Below, one piece after another: positions 44,255 to 53,507 of a stretch of 64,000 nt of DNA; position 1 is the stretch's first letter, and each line of letters opens with the position of its first letter. The stretch lies in assembly GCF_000768685.1 (NCBI RefSeq), contig NZ_AVPK01000006.1, positions 62,001 through 126,000 on the forward strand, read 5' to 3'. Source of the DNA: Knoellia subterranea KCTC 19937. Lineage in GTDB: Bacteria; Actinomycetota; Actinomycetes; Actinomycetales; Dermatophilaceae. A program made the position numbers and the translations under genes. The notes below the pieces were generated by a model. That model had not been told where the DNA came from, did no database searches, and saw nothing but the letters and a program-made list of their open reading frames with translations.

Positions 44255-44260
44255 TACAGT
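44255..44260 (+). promoter_or_regulatory. Leaderless -10 box TACAGT
   Basis: TACAGT is followed by 7 nt and the ATG at 44268. The region also contains the start of the divergent holin-family gene. Confidence 0.5.
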
Positions 44261-44267
44261 GGCGGTC

Positions 44268-45368
44268 ATGACCGATGGCGCTCCCTCGACACCCACCACG
44301 CCCGTCCGCCTCCGAGACGCCCTCGATGCGGTTCCCGCCTACGTGGCGGGGAAGCCGGCGGCAGCGCAACCCGGCATCACGGCATACAAGATCTCCTCCA
44401 ACGAGAACCCCTATCCGCCGCTCCCGTCGGTCCTCGACGTCGTGCGTGAGCAGGCCGGTCAGATCAACCGCTACCCGGACATGGGAGTGGCTGCGCTGAC
44501 GGTGAAGCTCGCGGAACGGCTCGATGTCCCCGCCGCGCGGATCGCCACCGGCCCGGGCAGTGTCGGCGTCCTCGGCCAGATCATCACGGCGTTCTGCGAC
44601 CCGGGCGACGAGGTGATCTTCGCGTGGCGCAGCTTCGAGGCCTACCCGATCCTCGTGGCGCTCGCGGGAGCCAACGCGGTGCAGGTGCCGCTCACGGCGG
44701 AGGCGCGGCACGACCTCGACGCCATGGCCGAGGCGATCACCGACCGCACCAAGGTCATCCTCGTCTGCACGCCCAACAACCCGACCGGGCCGTCGGTGCG
44801 CACCGAGGAGCTCGAGGCCTTCCTCGACCGCGTCCCGGAGGACGTGCTCGTCGTGCTCGACGAGGCGTACCTCGAGTTCGTGACGTCCGAGGAGGCGCCG
44901 GACGCGCTGGCGATCCACCGGGCTCGTCCGAACGTGGCAGTGCTGCGGACCTTCTCCAAGGCCTATGGGCTGGCGGGGCTGCGGGTCGGGTATGCCGTCG
45001 CGCACGAGCCGGTGGCCGAGGCGCTGCGCAAGGCGGCGATCCCCTTCGGCGTGAACTCGCTCGCCCAGGCCGCGGCGATCGCGTCCCTCGAGGCGTTCGA
45101 CGAGCTCGACGTGCGCGTCAAGGAGCTCGTGTCGGAGCGGGCTCGCGTCGTCGCCGGGCTCGAGAAGCAGGGTTGGGACATCCCCGACACCGACGCCAAC
45201 TTCGTGTGGTTCGGCGTGGGTGAGCGGACGCCGGAGTTCGCCGCGGCGTGCCAGGCGGCCGGTCTGACCGTGCGTCCGTATGGCACGGACGGGGTGCGCG
45301 CGACCATCGCCGAGCGCGAGGCCAACGACCGTCTGCTCGAGGTCACGGCCGCGTTCCTGGAGGGCTGA
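44268..45368 (+). CDS. hisC: HisC-like aminotransferase (histidinol-phosphate or aromatic)
   Basis: Fold-type I PLP enzyme of 366 residues. The substrate region [23 protein letters not shown] for the PLP phosphate, CTPNNPTG and the Schiff-base lysine in [17 protein letters not shown] are all present. It belongs to the HisC/PatA group, so it could make histidinol phosphate or transaminate phenylalanine and tyrosine. No other his gene is near. The solitary position and the 2-oxoacid dehydrogenase genes a few kb downstream make an aromatic or branched-chain transaminase role as likely. Confidence 0.88.
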   Translation: MTDGAPSTPTTPVRLRDALDAVPAYVAGKPAAAQPGITAYKISSNENPYPPLPSVLDVVREQAGQINRYPDMGVAALTVKLAERLDVPAARIATGPGSVGVLGQIITAFCDPGDEVIFAWRSFEAYPILVALAGANAVQVPLTAEARHDLDAMAEAITDRTKVILVCTPNNPTGPSVRTEELEAFLDRVPEDVLVVLDEAYLEFVTSEEAPDALAIHRARPNVAVLRTFSKAYGLAGLRVGYAVAHEPVAEALRKAAIPFGVNSLAQAAAIASLEAFDELDVRVKELVSERARVVAGLEKQGWDIPDTDANFVWFGVGERTPEFAAACQAAGLTVRPYGTDGVRATIAEREANDRLLEVTAAFLEG

Positions 45369-45400
45369 GGGCTCGAGACGACCAGGTCTGCTCGAGACGA

Positions 45401-46351
45401 TCAGTTGGACATGGTCGTCTCGGGCAGATGTGGTCGACTCACGATGGCCTGCGGCCGTTCAGGAGTATGCCGTCCGCTCGCCGTCACGAGTACGCCCACC
45501 ACGACGACCGCGCACCCGAGCCATTCCACGCCCGTGGGTCGCTCGCCGAGCAGGACCCAGGCGGCGGTGAGACCGGTGACGGGAACGAGCATCGAGAACG
45601 GCGCGACCATGCCGGCGGGATGGCGGGCCATGAGCCAGGACCAGATGCCCGTGCCGATGACGGTCGCGATGAGGCTCGTGTAGACGAGGCCGGCGATGGC
45701 CTTGCCGCCGACGGGGGTCGCGATCGAGGTGAGCGAGTCGCCAATCCGGGTCGGCCCCTCGACCACCAGGCTGAGGGCGAGCATCGGCAGGGGCGGAATG
45801 ACGCTCATCCACATCGTCAGCGCGACGGGCTGCGTGGCGCGTGCCCGGCGCACGGCGAGGTTGCCGAAGGCCCACCCGAGGCCGCCGAGCACGGTGAGCA
45901 CGAACGGCCACACCGCCGACACGTCACCGCGCTGCGACCCGACGATGCCGAGACCGAGCATCGCGACGAGGACGCCGAGTCCGCGCCGAGCCGACAGGTG
46001 CTCACCGAGGAGGGCGCCGAGGACGACGGTGAAGGGCGCGGAACTCTGGAGGACGAGCGAGGCGAGACCGGCCGGCATACCCGTCGCCATGCCCCAATAG
46101 AGGAAGGTGAACTGGAGGATTCCGAAGCCGAGCCCGTAGAGCACGATCCAGCGCCAGGGAACGTCCGGGCGGGGCACGAAGAGCACGGCCACAATGGCGA
46201 GCGGAAGCCATCGCACGAACACCGTGAAGAACGGCGGGAACTGCTCCAGCGACGCGTGGATCGCGATGAAGTTCAGGCCCCAGAGGACGGCGACAGTGAT
46301 GGCGAGGAGGCGGTGACGGACGGGCACGTGTCCAGCGTGAACCAGCGACAC
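45401..46351 (-). CDS. EamA/DMT-family transporter
   Basis: Membrane transporter of 316 residues with ten helices in two EamA repeats. WGLNFIAIHASLEQFPPFF opens the first repeat, and GWAFGNLAVRRAR and APFSMLVPVTGLTAAWVLLGE belong to the second. It is probably an exporter of amino acids or metabolites. Start is uncertain: GTG 46351 or GTG 46327 are both in frame. It is divergent from a LysR-type regulator and shares its control region, the classical arrangement for a LysR-controlled exporter. Confidence 0.88.
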   Translation of the reverse strand: MSLVHAGHVPVRHRLLAITVAVLWGLNFIAIHASLEQFPPFFTVFVRWLPLAIVAVLFVPRPDVPWRWIVLYGLGFGILQFTFLYWGMATGMPAGLASLVLQSSAPFTVVLGALLGEHLSARRGLGVLVAMLGLGIVGSQRGDVSAVWPFVLTVLGGLGWAFGNLAVRRARATQPVALTMWMSVIPPLPMLALSLVVEGPTRIGDSLTSIATPVGGKAIAGLVYTSLIATVIGTGIWSWLMARHPAGMVAPFSMLVPVTGLTAAWVLLGERPTGVEWLGCAVVVVGVLVTASGRHTPERPQAIVSRPHLPETTMSN

Positions 46352-46387
46352 TGCTTCGGTCTAGTGAATGTTTGTGGACTCAATCAT

Positions 46388-46393
46388 TAGGCT
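46388..46393 (+). promoter_or_regulatory. Leaderless -10 box TAGGCT with LysR-like dyad upstream
   Basis: TAGGCT is followed by 6 nt and the ATG at 46400. Just upstream, AATG and CATT words about 20 bp apart (within 46366-46388) form a weak dyad of the kind bound by LysR proteins. Confidence 0.5.
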
Positions 46394-46399
46394 GCCTAC

Positions 46400-47323
46400 A
46401 TGGATGTACGCCACCTCAGCCTGTTGCGTGAGTTGTCGGAGCGCGGGTCGGTGGCCGCAGTGGCCGCGGCGACGCACCGCACGGGATCTGCGGTGTCGCA
46501 GCAACTGCGCACTGCCGAGCGCGAATTGGGCATCGCCCTGGTCGAGCCAGCCGGTCGGGGCATCCGGCTCACGGACGCCGGTCGGCTTCTGGCCGCGGGG
46601 GCGCTCGAGGTGGAGACGGCACTGGCCAGGGTCGAGGCCCGGCTCGACGAGTTCCGCGGTCGCCCATCCGGACGCGTGCGCATCGCCGGCCTGACGAGTG
46701 CCACCGAGTTCCTCGTGCCACCAACGCTGGCCCGACTGGCCACCGAGGGCATCGAGGTCGAGCTCACCGACACCGACGTGTCCGAGGCGGACTATGCGAT
46801 GCTCGCGGCCGATCACGACATCGTCATCGGGCACAGCCTGCTCAGCGCTGTGCCTGCCGGTTCGGAGTCGCTCGTGCGGACGGTGCTGGCCCGTGAGGCC
46901 CTCGACGTCGCCCTCCGCGCCGACCACCCGTTGGCCGGTCGCGAGGAGCTCGGCCCGCGCGACGTCGTCGACGAACCCTGGGTCGGGGTGCCGCCGGGCT
47001 ATCCGTTCGAGACGGTCCACCAGAGCATCGAGCGAGTGACTGGGCGACCGGTGCGCATCGTGCAACACATCCGGGACAACCGGGTCGCCGAGGCCCTCGT
47101 CGAGGGTGGGGCGGGCTTGGCGCTGCTGCCGCGGCACACCACGCGACCCCGCGAGGGCGTCGTCCTGCGACCACTGCGCGGCGTCAACGCCCGGCGCTGG
47201 ATCGTCGCGATGTCACGGCCGGACCGGGCCGAGCGCGCCGTCGTCCGTCGGACCGTGGCAGCCCTGCGCCACGTCGGCCGCACCCCGACCGCCCCAACTT
47301 TTGCTCCCCATGTCGGAAGGTGA
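46400..47323 (+). CDS. LysR-family transcriptional regulator
   Basis: Regulator of 307 residues. N-terminal HTH MDVRHLSLLRELSERGSVAA with the recognition helix GSAVSQQLRTAERELG. A LysR substrate-binding domain (about 90-300) follows, with the RVRIAGLTSA start and the ALVEGGAGLALLPRH end. It is divergent from the EamA exporter and probably controls it (ArgP/LysG-like logic). A strong terminator overlaps its stop. Confidence 0.92.
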   Translation: MDVRHLSLLRELSERGSVAAVAAATHRTGSAVSQQLRTAERELGIALVEPAGRGIRLTDAGRLLAAGALEVETALARVEARLDEFRGRPSGRVRIAGLTSATEFLVPPTLARLATEGIEVELTDTDVSEADYAMLAADHDIVIGHSLLSAVPAGSESLVRTVLAREALDVALRADHPLAGREELGPRDVVDEPWVGVPPGYPFETVHQSIERVTGRPVRIVQHIRDNRVAEALVEGGAGLALLPRHTTRPREGVVLRPLRGVNARRWIVAMSRPDRAERAVVRRTVAALRHVGRTPTAPTFAPHVGR

Positions 47324-47365
47324 AGGGTCCGGAGGTTTCCGTTTCCTCCGGGCCCTTCACCTTCC
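47315..47365. terminator. Bidirectional terminator hairpin
   Basis: Arms 47315-47335 (starting GGAAGGTGAAGGG) and 47345-47365 pair over 21 bp with one G-T wobble across a 9-nt loop (TTTCCGTTT). It spans the LysR stop and lies 30 bp before the end of the convergent serine hydrolase gene. Confidence 0.82.
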
Positions 47366-47394
47366 CTCCGGTGGGACCGCCCGGCAGGCCTCCC

Positions 47395-48726
47395 TCAGTC
47401 GGACAGGGCAGCGACGAGTGGCGAAATCGCGGGGTCCTCGCCCGCCATGTCCGGGCTGAACCCGAGCCGCACCACGACGAGCCTCTTGCTCGGCACGACA
47501 TAGACCCGCTGCCCGTCGTGCCCCTGCATCGAATACGTGTCGGGAGTGAGCGTGGGCTCGACGAGACTGCCGTCCGCGTCCGTGTTGCTCCACCAGCCCG
47601 ATGCGTAGCCCTTCTCCTCCGTCTGCGCGACAGCCTTGGTCGTCGTCGAGTCCTTCATCCAGCCCTCGGGCAGGAGCCGCTGTCCACCCCAGACGCCGTC
47701 CTGCAGGGCGAACTGCCCGAGCGCGGCCCACTCCCGCGGCGTCGCCCAGAGATACGAGCTGCACACCGGATTGCCCACGCCGTCGGTCTCGAGGACCGCC
47801 GACGACAGGCCGAGCGGCGCGAGAACCTGGGCCGGCACGAGGTTCGTCGACGCCTTGACCCTGGAGCCGAGGACCGCGCAGAGCAGGGTCGTGCTGCCGC
47901 TGGAGTACTGCTGATAACTGCCCGGTGCGTGCGCCGACTTCTGCGAGGCGACGTAGCCGGCCATGTCCCTCTCGCCGTAGAGCATCTGCGTGATGGGTGT
48001 GCCCAGCGAATAGGTTTCGTCCCACTCCAGGCCGCTCGTCATCCGGAGCAGCTGGTCGACAGTGATCGCGCTTCGCCCGTCCGTCCACTCCGGACGCAGG
48101 TGGTCGTCGGTCAGCGACACGGCACCGGCCTGCACCAGACGCCCCGTCAGCAGGTTCGTCACGGACTTCGTCATCGACCACCCGAGCTGCGGCGTGTCCT
48201 GGGTGAACCCGTCGGCGTAGCGCTCACCGACGATCTGACCGTCCTGAACGACGACGACGGCCCGGGTGCCGAGGCGCTCGCGCTCCGCCGGGTTGAGCTC
48301 GTCACCGAAGGCCGCAGCGATGAGCCGATCGACCTCGGCGTCGGTCGTCACCGACTGCGTCGCCAGCGGATTCGTCCCCATCGCGGGGACCTGCGTCGTG
48401 TCGGTGGCGATGTCGCGGTCGCCGACGGTGCAGCCGGTGGCCGGGTCGTACGTCGCAGTCTGCTTTGCGAGCAACCCCTTGATCGACGTCCTCGCCGTGC
48501 TGTCCGACTCGTCGACGGTCGTCGAGAGATACGGGACGAGCGGGTTCGGCGGCAGGTCGGTCTCGGGGTTCGACCGCTTCGCGATGAAGGTCAGGGCGCA
48601 CGCGTTGTGTGCCGCATAGCCCGTGCCCGTGCGCAGCAGCGGCCGTTCGTACCAATATCCGCCCACGGCGAGGAGGACGAGGACGACAAGGAGCCCGGCG
48701 AGGACACGGGGCCAGCGACGACGCAT
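47395..48726 (-). CDS. Beta-lactamase-family serine hydrolase
   Basis: Protein of 443 residues with an N-terminal membrane anchor (VLAGLLVVLVLLAVGGYWY). It belongs to the class C beta-lactamase/EstB superfamily: SxxK is in WSMTKSV (about residue 185), Y-x-x in QYSSGS replaces the canonical YxN, and the third motif is in MQGHDGQR. It is probably a surface esterase or peptidase; the altered YSS makes beta-lactamase activity unlikely. Monocistronic; convergent with LysR. Confidence 0.87.
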   Translation of the reverse strand: MRRRWPRVLAGLLVVLVLLAVGGYWYERPLLRTGTGYAAHNACALTFIAKRSNPETDLPPNPLVPYLSTTVDESDSTARTSIKGLLAKQTATYDPATGCTVGDRDIATDTTQVPAMGTNPLATQSVTTDAEVDRLIAAAFGDELNPAERERLGTRAVVVVQDGQIVGERYADGFTQDTPQLGWSMTKSVTNLLTGRLVQAGAVSLTDDHLRPEWTDGRSAITVDQLLRMTSGLEWDETYSLGTPITQMLYGERDMAGYVASQKSAHAPGSYQQYSSGSTTLLCAVLGSRVKASTNLVPAQVLAPLGLSSAVLETDGVGNPVCSSYLWATPREWAALGQFALQDGVWGGQRLLPEGWMKDSTTTKAVAQTEEKGYASGWWSNTDADGSLVEPTLTPDTYSMQGHDGQRVYVVPSKRLVVVRLGFSPDMAGEDPAISPLVAALSD

Positions 48727-48749
48727 GGCCGGACGCTACCCCGCCGAGG

Positions 48750-49430
48750 TCAGTTCGCCGGCCGGATCGACTCGATCGCGAAGTGGCGGCCCTGCATGCA
48801 GAACGACATGACGTTCTCCGCGATCCGCCCGGTCACCGTGACCCGGGTGCCGTTCTCCTGGGTGACGTTTCCGCTCAGCACGAACGTCTCGCCGTCGGTC
48901 CGGAGCAGGCGGCACCCCGACTCGACCCCGTCCGCCAGCACTCCGGTCAGAGTCATCAGGTCCGCGGCGGTTCCTGAGGGCAGCGGCACGGGCCTGTCCT
49001 CCGTCCGCGCCTCGGCGTCCTTCACCTGGAAGGGCAGGCCCTCGGAGCAGTTCGGGTCCATGGCGTCCATCGCAACTCCCTGAATGACGTATGCCGTTTT
49101 GGCCCGGAGGCCGTCCGTCTCACCGATGAGGACCCAACGGGTCGCATCCCGGTCGTTCTTGAACACGATGCACCCCTCGCGGACCTCTGTCACCCGCCCG
49201 GACATCACGACGGGTCGAGCCCGACCACTGGACGGCATCGACGGCGTCGTCCCGCCGGCCGGCGAGGTCGGTGTCGTCGACGGCGTCTCCGGAGGTGCAG
49301 TGGACGTGGACCAGGTCGAGGTCTCCTGGGGTGTCTGGCCGCCACCGGAACCACACCCGGACAGGAGGGTGGCGGCGGCAAGGGCGCACGCGGCATACCC
49401 GGACACTCGGCGGCCCACAGCGAATCGCAT
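48750..49430 (-). CDS. Secreted lipoprotein with duplicated OB-like domain
   Basis: Lipoprotein of 226 residues. Signal with lipobox LSGC (about Cys22), then a Thr/Pro/Ser linker. Two beta-rich segments follow (GRVTEVREGCIVFKNDRDAT and LTGVLADGVESGCRLLRTDG), probably a DUF5818-like pair. Conserved cysteines in both (GCIVFK; GCRLLR; FCMQG) could form a disulphide. ATG 49430 is chosen because TAGGTT lies 7 nt upstream on the same strand; ATG 49436 is too close to that box. Function unknown. Confidence 0.72.
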   Translation of the reverse strand: MRFAVGRRVSGYAACALAAATLLSGCGSGGGQTPQETSTWSTSTAPPETPSTTPTSPAGGTTPSMPSSGRARPVVMSGRVTEVREGCIVFKNDRDATRWVLIGETDGLRAKTAYVIQGVAMDAMDPNCSEGLPFQVKDAEARTEDRPVPLPSGTAADLMTLTGVLADGVESGCRLLRTDGETFVLSGNVTQENGTRVTVTGRIAENVMSFCMQGRHFAIESIRPAN

Positions 49431-49437
49431 GGTCATG

Positions 49438-49443
49438 AACCTA
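49438..49443 (-). promoter_or_regulatory. Leaderless -10 box TAGGTT (minus strand)
   Basis: The complement of 49438-49443 reads TAGGTT and is followed by 7 nt and the ATG of the lipoprotein gene at 49430. The rest of the 229 bp region 49431-49659 has a possible TACGTT (49509-49514) for the plus-strand operon but no clear -35. Confidence 0.45.
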
Positions 49444-49659
49444 GGACGCGACGGCCCCGAGAAGGGTTCCATGACCCGCACGTTTGGGAGGTCTCGGCAC
49501 CCTCGCGGTACGTTTGCCCCAGCAGGCTTGGTGACCCCCTTCACACCCCGGAGGAGGTCCCCAGACACCGCCGTCCGGGCCGCGCGCGCACCAGCGTGAG
49601 GAGCCGGCGGCCCGAGCCGGGCGTCGTCACGAGTGGCGCCCCAGGGAACAGGAGTGCCC

Positions 49660-50868
49660 GTGAGCGACACCGATGTCGCTGCAACCCCGCCGCTGGGCGG
49701 AATGGACCACCACGTGTCGGTGGATCCCGCAGCAGTGCCCCCGCGAGCGGCCGCCGATGGTGGCCCCGACATGGTCCAACTCCTCACCCCGGAGGGTGAA
49801 CGGGTCGCGCACCCGGAGTACGACGAGATCGTCGACGCGCTCAGCCACGACGACCTGCGCGGCCTCTACCGCGACCTCGTCCTCATCCGCCGCGTCGACC
49901 AGGAGGCCACGGCCCTCCAGCGTCAGGGCGAGCTCGGCCTGTGGGCCTCGCTCCTCGGCCAGGAGGCCGCCCAGATCGGCGCCGGTCGCGCGATGCGCAC
50001 GCAGGACCACGCCTTCCCCGGCTACCGCGAGCACGGCATCGCGTGGGCGCGCGGTGTCGACCCGATGCGCCTCATCGCGATGTACCGCGGCGTCGACAAG
50101 GGCGCCTGGGACCCCGCCGACCACGGCTTCCACCCCTACACGATCGTCATCGGCAACCAGAGCCTCCTCGGCACCGGCTACGCCATGGGCATCCAGCGCG
50201 ACGGAGCCGTCGGCACGGGTGACCCCGACCGCGACGCCGCCGTCATCGCCTGCATGGGTGACGGCGCGACGGCGCAGGGCGACAACAACGAGTCGTTCGT
50301 CTTCGCCGGCGTCTACAACAGCCCGGTCGTCTTCTTCTGCCAGAACAACCAGTGGGCCATCTCCGAGCCCAACGCGCGCCAGACCCGCGCCCCCATCTAC
50401 AAGCGCGCCGACGGCTTCGGCTTCCCGGGCATCCGCGTCGACGGCAACGACATCCTCGGTGTGTATGCCGTGACGACCGCGATGCTCGACCGCGCCCGTT
50501 CCGGTGAGGGCCCCTCCCTCATCGAGGCGTTCACCTACCGCATGGCCGCCCACACGACCTCGGACGACCCGACGAAGTACCGCGTCTCCGCGGAGGTCGA
50601 GGTGTGGAAGCTGCGCGACCCGATCGCCCGCTACAAGCGCTGGCTCATGAGTGAGGGCATCGCCGACGCCGACTTCTTCGAGTCGGTCGAGCGCGAGTCC
50701 GACGAGCTCGGCGAGAAGGTCCGGTCCTCGACCGTGTCCATGCCCGACCCGGACGTCAACGACATCTTCGACCAGGTCTACGTCGAGCCGCACCGCCAGG
50801 TGGAGGACGACAAGGCGACGTTCACGGCATACCTCGATTCGTTCGAGACGACCACGGAAGGTGCGTGA
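49660..50868 (+). CDS. pdhA: 2-oxoacid dehydrogenase E1 alpha (pyruvate or branched-chain)
   Basis: Alpha subunit of the thiamine-diphosphate-dependent E1, 402 residues. TPP motif GDGATAQGDNNESF followed by the N-rich QNNQWAISEP; the phosphorylation-loop equivalent lies near YRMAAHTTSDDPTKY. Together with the beta subunit it decarboxylates a 2-oxoacid and acylates the lipoyl group of E2. GTG 49660 is favoured by GGAG 5 nt upstream. PdhA and BkdA types cannot be separated from sequence alone; BkdA is equally likely in this three-gene layout. Confidence 0.92.
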   Translation: MSDTDVAATPPLGGMDHHVSVDPAAVPPRAAADGGPDMVQLLTPEGERVAHPEYDEIVDALSHDDLRGLYRDLVLIRRVDQEATALQRQGELGLWASLLGQEAAQIGAGRAMRTQDHAFPGYREHGIAWARGVDPMRLIAMYRGVDKGAWDPADHGFHPYTIVIGNQSLLGTGYAMGIQRDGAVGTGDPDRDAAVIACMGDGATAQGDNNESFVFAGVYNSPVVFFCQNNQWAISEPNARQTRAPIYKRADGFGFPGIRVDGNDILGVYAVTTAMLDRARSGEGPSLIEAFTYRMAAHTTSDDPTKYRVSAEVEVWKLRDPIARYKRWLMSEGIADADFFESVERESDELGEKVRSSTVSMPDPDVNDIFDQVYVEPHRQVEDDKATFTAYLDSFETTTEGA

Positions 50869-51861
50869 GTGACGATGGCAACCCAGAAGACCACGATTGC
50901 CAAGGCGCTCAACGCCGGCCTGCGCAAGGCCATGGAGGACAACCCCAAGGTGATCCTCCAGGGCGAGGACATCGGCCAGCTCGGCGGCGTCTTCCGCATC
51001 ACCGAGCACCTCCAGAAGGACTTCGGCGACGACCGGGTCATCGACACCCCGCTCGCCGAGTCCGGGATCATGGGCACGGGCATCGGGCTCGCGCTGCGCG
51101 GCTACCGGCCCGTCGTCGAGATCCAGTTCGACGGCTTCGTCTACCCGGCGTTCGACCAGATCGTGTCGCAGCTGTCCAAGCTCCACTCGCGCTCGCGCGG
51201 CGCCATCAAGGTGCCCGTCGTCGTCCGCATCCCCATGGGTGGCGGCATCGGCGCGGTCGAGCACCACTCGGAGTCCAACGAGGCGTACTTCGCGCACACA
51301 CTCGGCCTCAAGGTCGTCTTCTGCTCCAACCCGGAGGACGCCTACTGGATGATCCAGCAGGCCATCGAGTGCGACGACCCGGTGATCTTCTACGAGCCCA
51401 AGCGGCGCTACCACGAGAAGGGTGAGGTCGACTTCGACGCACCCGCCGCGCCGCGCGATCTCTTCTCGGCGCACGTCGTCCGCGAGGGCACCGACCTGAC
51501 GCTCGCCTGCTGGGGTCCGATGGTCAAGGTCTGCCTCGACGCCGCTGCGGTGGCCGCCGAGGAGGGACGCTCGCTCGAGGTCATCGACCTCCGTTCGGTC
51601 AGCCCCATCGACATCGACGCCATCACCCGCTCGGTCGAGAAGACCGGCCGGCTCGTCGTCGCCCAGGAGGCTCCGTCGTTCGTGTCGGTCGGCTCCGAGA
51701 TCGCGGCCATGGTCACGGAGCGCTGCTTCTATTCGCTCGAGGCTCCGGTCATCCGGGTCGCGGGCTGGAACACGCCCTACCCGGCGTCGAAGTTGGAGGA
51801 GCACTACCTCCCCGACCTCGACCGCGTGCTCGACGGTGTCGACCGCGCGTTCGCCCACTGA
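50869..51861 (+). CDS. pdhB: 2-oxoacid dehydrogenase E1 beta
   Basis: Beta subunit of E1, 330 residues. It has the ILQGEDIGQLGGVFRIT start and GIGLALRGYRPVVEIQFDGF, and ends with LEEHYLPDLDRV. GTG 50869 directly follows the alpha stop (TGA-GTG); GGAAGG lies 7 nt upstream. ATG 50875 is an alternative. It completes the E1 heterotetramer. Confidence 0.94.
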   Translation: MTMATQKTTIAKALNAGLRKAMEDNPKVILQGEDIGQLGGVFRITEHLQKDFGDDRVIDTPLAESGIMGTGIGLALRGYRPVVEIQFDGFVYPAFDQIVSQLSKLHSRSRGAIKVPVVVRIPMGGGIGAVEHHSESNEAYFAHTLGLKVVFCSNPEDAYWMIQQAIECDDPVIFYEPKRRYHEKGEVDFDAPAAPRDLFSAHVVREGTDLTLACWGPMVKVCLDAAAVAAEEGRSLEVIDLRSVSPIDIDAITRSVEKTGRLVVAQEAPSFVSVGSEIAAMVTERCFYSLEAPVIRVAGWNTPYPASKLEEHYLPDLDRVLDGVDRAFAH

Positions 51862-51897
51862 TCACCGCGACGAACACGGACTGAGGAGAACGACAGC

Positions 51898-53358
51898 ATG
51901 GCTGTGAAGCACTTCAACCTCCCCGACCCCGGTGAGGGTCTGCTCGAGGCCGAGATCGTCGAGTGGAAGGTCGCCGTCGGCGACACCGTCAAGGTCAACG
52001 ACATCGTCGTCGAGATCGAGACCGCCAAGTCGCTCGTCGAGCTGCCCATCCCGTGGGCCGGCACCGTGACGGCACTGCTCGTCAACGTCGGCGACGAGGT
52101 CGCGGTCGGCACTCCGATCATCGGCATCGACGACGGCCAGGGTGGCGAATCCGCTTCTCCTGCAGCGGAATCCGCTGCCACGGTGACGTCGGCTTCGACG
52201 TCGGACTCGGCTCCCGCTGAGGTCGAGGAGGAGCCGGTCAAGACGCTCGTCGGCTATGGCCCCAAGGCGGGCGGCAGTTCGCGGCGTCCGCGCAAGGCGG
52301 CGGCCTCGCCTGCCGCGGCTCCTGCACCTGCGCCCGTCGCAGCGCCGGAGCCCGAGCCGGTCGCGACTCCTGTCCCCGCGACGACGGGTGGCGGCAAGGC
52401 GCTCGCCAAGCCCCCGGTGCGCAAGCTCGCCAAGGACCTCGGCATCGACCTCGGTTCCGTTGCCGGGTCCGGTCCCGGTGGCATCGTCACCCGTTCCGAC
52501 GTCGAGGGGTATGCCGCAGGCTCGCCCGCCGCTGCCTCCTCACCGGCCGGTGTGGCCGGGTCCTCGAACGCGGCCACCGCGGCCCCGGCGGCCGGGAGCG
52601 GCGCGGGCTCGACGGCATACGCCAACGGTTTGGGTGGAGGCGAGCGCGAGGTGCGCGTCCCCATCAAGGGCGTCCGCAAGATGACGGCGCAGGCGATGGT
52701 CGGCAGTGCCTTCACGGCGCCGCACGTCACCGAGTGGGTCACCGTCGACGTGACCGCCACGATGGACCTCGTCGCGAAGCTCAAGAAGGACCGCGAGTTC
52801 AAGGACGTCAAGGTCACTCCGCTCCTCATCCTCGCCAAGGCGATGGTGATCGCGGCGCGCCGCAACCCCGAGATCAACGCGGCGTGGGACGAGGCGGCGC
52901 AGGAGATCGTCCTCAAGAACTACGTCAACCTCGGTATCGCCGCGGCCACCCCGCGCGGGCTCGTCGTCCCGAACATCAAGGACGCCGACCGGCTCGACCT
53001 GCGCGGTCTCGCCGAAGCGATCGGTGCGCTGACCGCGACGGCCCGCGAGGGTCGCACCCAGCCGGCCGAGATGTCCGGCGGAACGATCACCATCACGAAC
53101 ATCGGTGTCTTCGGCATCGATGCGGGCACGCCGATCCTCAACCCCGGCGAGTCGGCGATCCTCGCGTTCGGCACGATCACCCGTCGTCCGTGGGTCGTCA
53201 CCGACGCGTCCGGCGCCGAGACGATCGTTCCGCGCTCGGTGACGACCCTGGCCCTCAGCTTCGACCACCGGTTGGTCGACGGTGAGCTCGGGTCGCGCTA
53301 CCTGGCCGACGTCGCCGCGGTTCTCGAGGACCCGGCGCGCGCCCTCGTCTGGGGCTGA
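51898..53358 (+). CDS. pdhC: 2-oxoacid dehydrogenase E2 (lipoyl acyltransferase)
   Basis: E2 subunit of 486 residues. One lipoyl domain (lipoyl Lys44 in ETAKSLVEL), an Ala/Pro/Ser-rich linker, an E3-binding domain (VRKLAKDLGIDLGSVAGSGP), a second Ala-rich linker and the acyltransferase with DHRLVDGELG near the C-terminus. GAGGAG precedes the ATG. No E3 (lpd) gene follows, so the complex must use a lipoamide dehydrogenase encoded elsewhere. The E2 is shorter than Pdh/Sdh-type actinobacterial E2 with multiple lipoyl domains. Confidence 0.94.
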   Translation: MAVKHFNLPDPGEGLLEAEIVEWKVAVGDTVKVNDIVVEIETAKSLVELPIPWAGTVTALLVNVGDEVAVGTPIIGIDDGQGGESASPAAESAATVTSASTSDSAPAEVEEEPVKTLVGYGPKAGGSSRRPRKAAASPAAAPAPAPVAAPEPEPVATPVPATTGGGKALAKPPVRKLAKDLGIDLGSVAGSGPGGIVTRSDVEGYAAGSPAAASSPAGVAGSSNAATAAPAAGSGAGSTAYANGLGGGEREVRVPIKGVRKMTAQAMVGSAFTAPHVTEWVTVDVTATMDLVAKLKKDREFKDVKVTPLLILAKAMVIAARRNPEINAAWDEAAQEIVLKNYVNLGIAAATPRGLVVPNIKDADRLDLRGLAEAIGALTATAREGRTQPAEMSGGTITITNIGVFGIDAGTPILNPGESAILAFGTITRRPWVVTDASGAETIVPRSVTTLALSFDHRLVDGELGSRYLADVAAVLEDPARALVWG

Positions 53359-53385
53359 TCCCGGGCGTTCGTTCCCTCCCGACAA

Positions 53386-53446
53386 GTCGAGATAGACCGA
53401 CACGCGGTGCCGCCTCGAGCGGCACCGCGTGTCGGTCTATCTCGAC
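53386..53446. repeat. Perfect 28-bp-stem hairpin after E2
   Basis: Arms 53386-53413 and 53419-53446 are perfect 28-bp complements separated by a 5-nt loop (CTCGA). The stem begins GTCGAGATAGACC. It lies between the E2 stop (53358) and the next gene (53508) and may be a terminator, though no T-run follows; its perfection is unusual for a terminator. Confidence 0.8.
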
Positions 53447-53507
53447 CTGAAAGGCGCGCGCCGAAACGCGATCGAGAGCAACCAGCCGGCCGTGACAGAG
53501 TTGCGTC

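Noticed and set aside
49627-51858. Long minus-strand frame (743 codons) opposite the E1 genes
   Set aside because: Shadow of pdhA/pdhB; composition is repetitive Val/Asp/Gly/Arg and no motif is seen.
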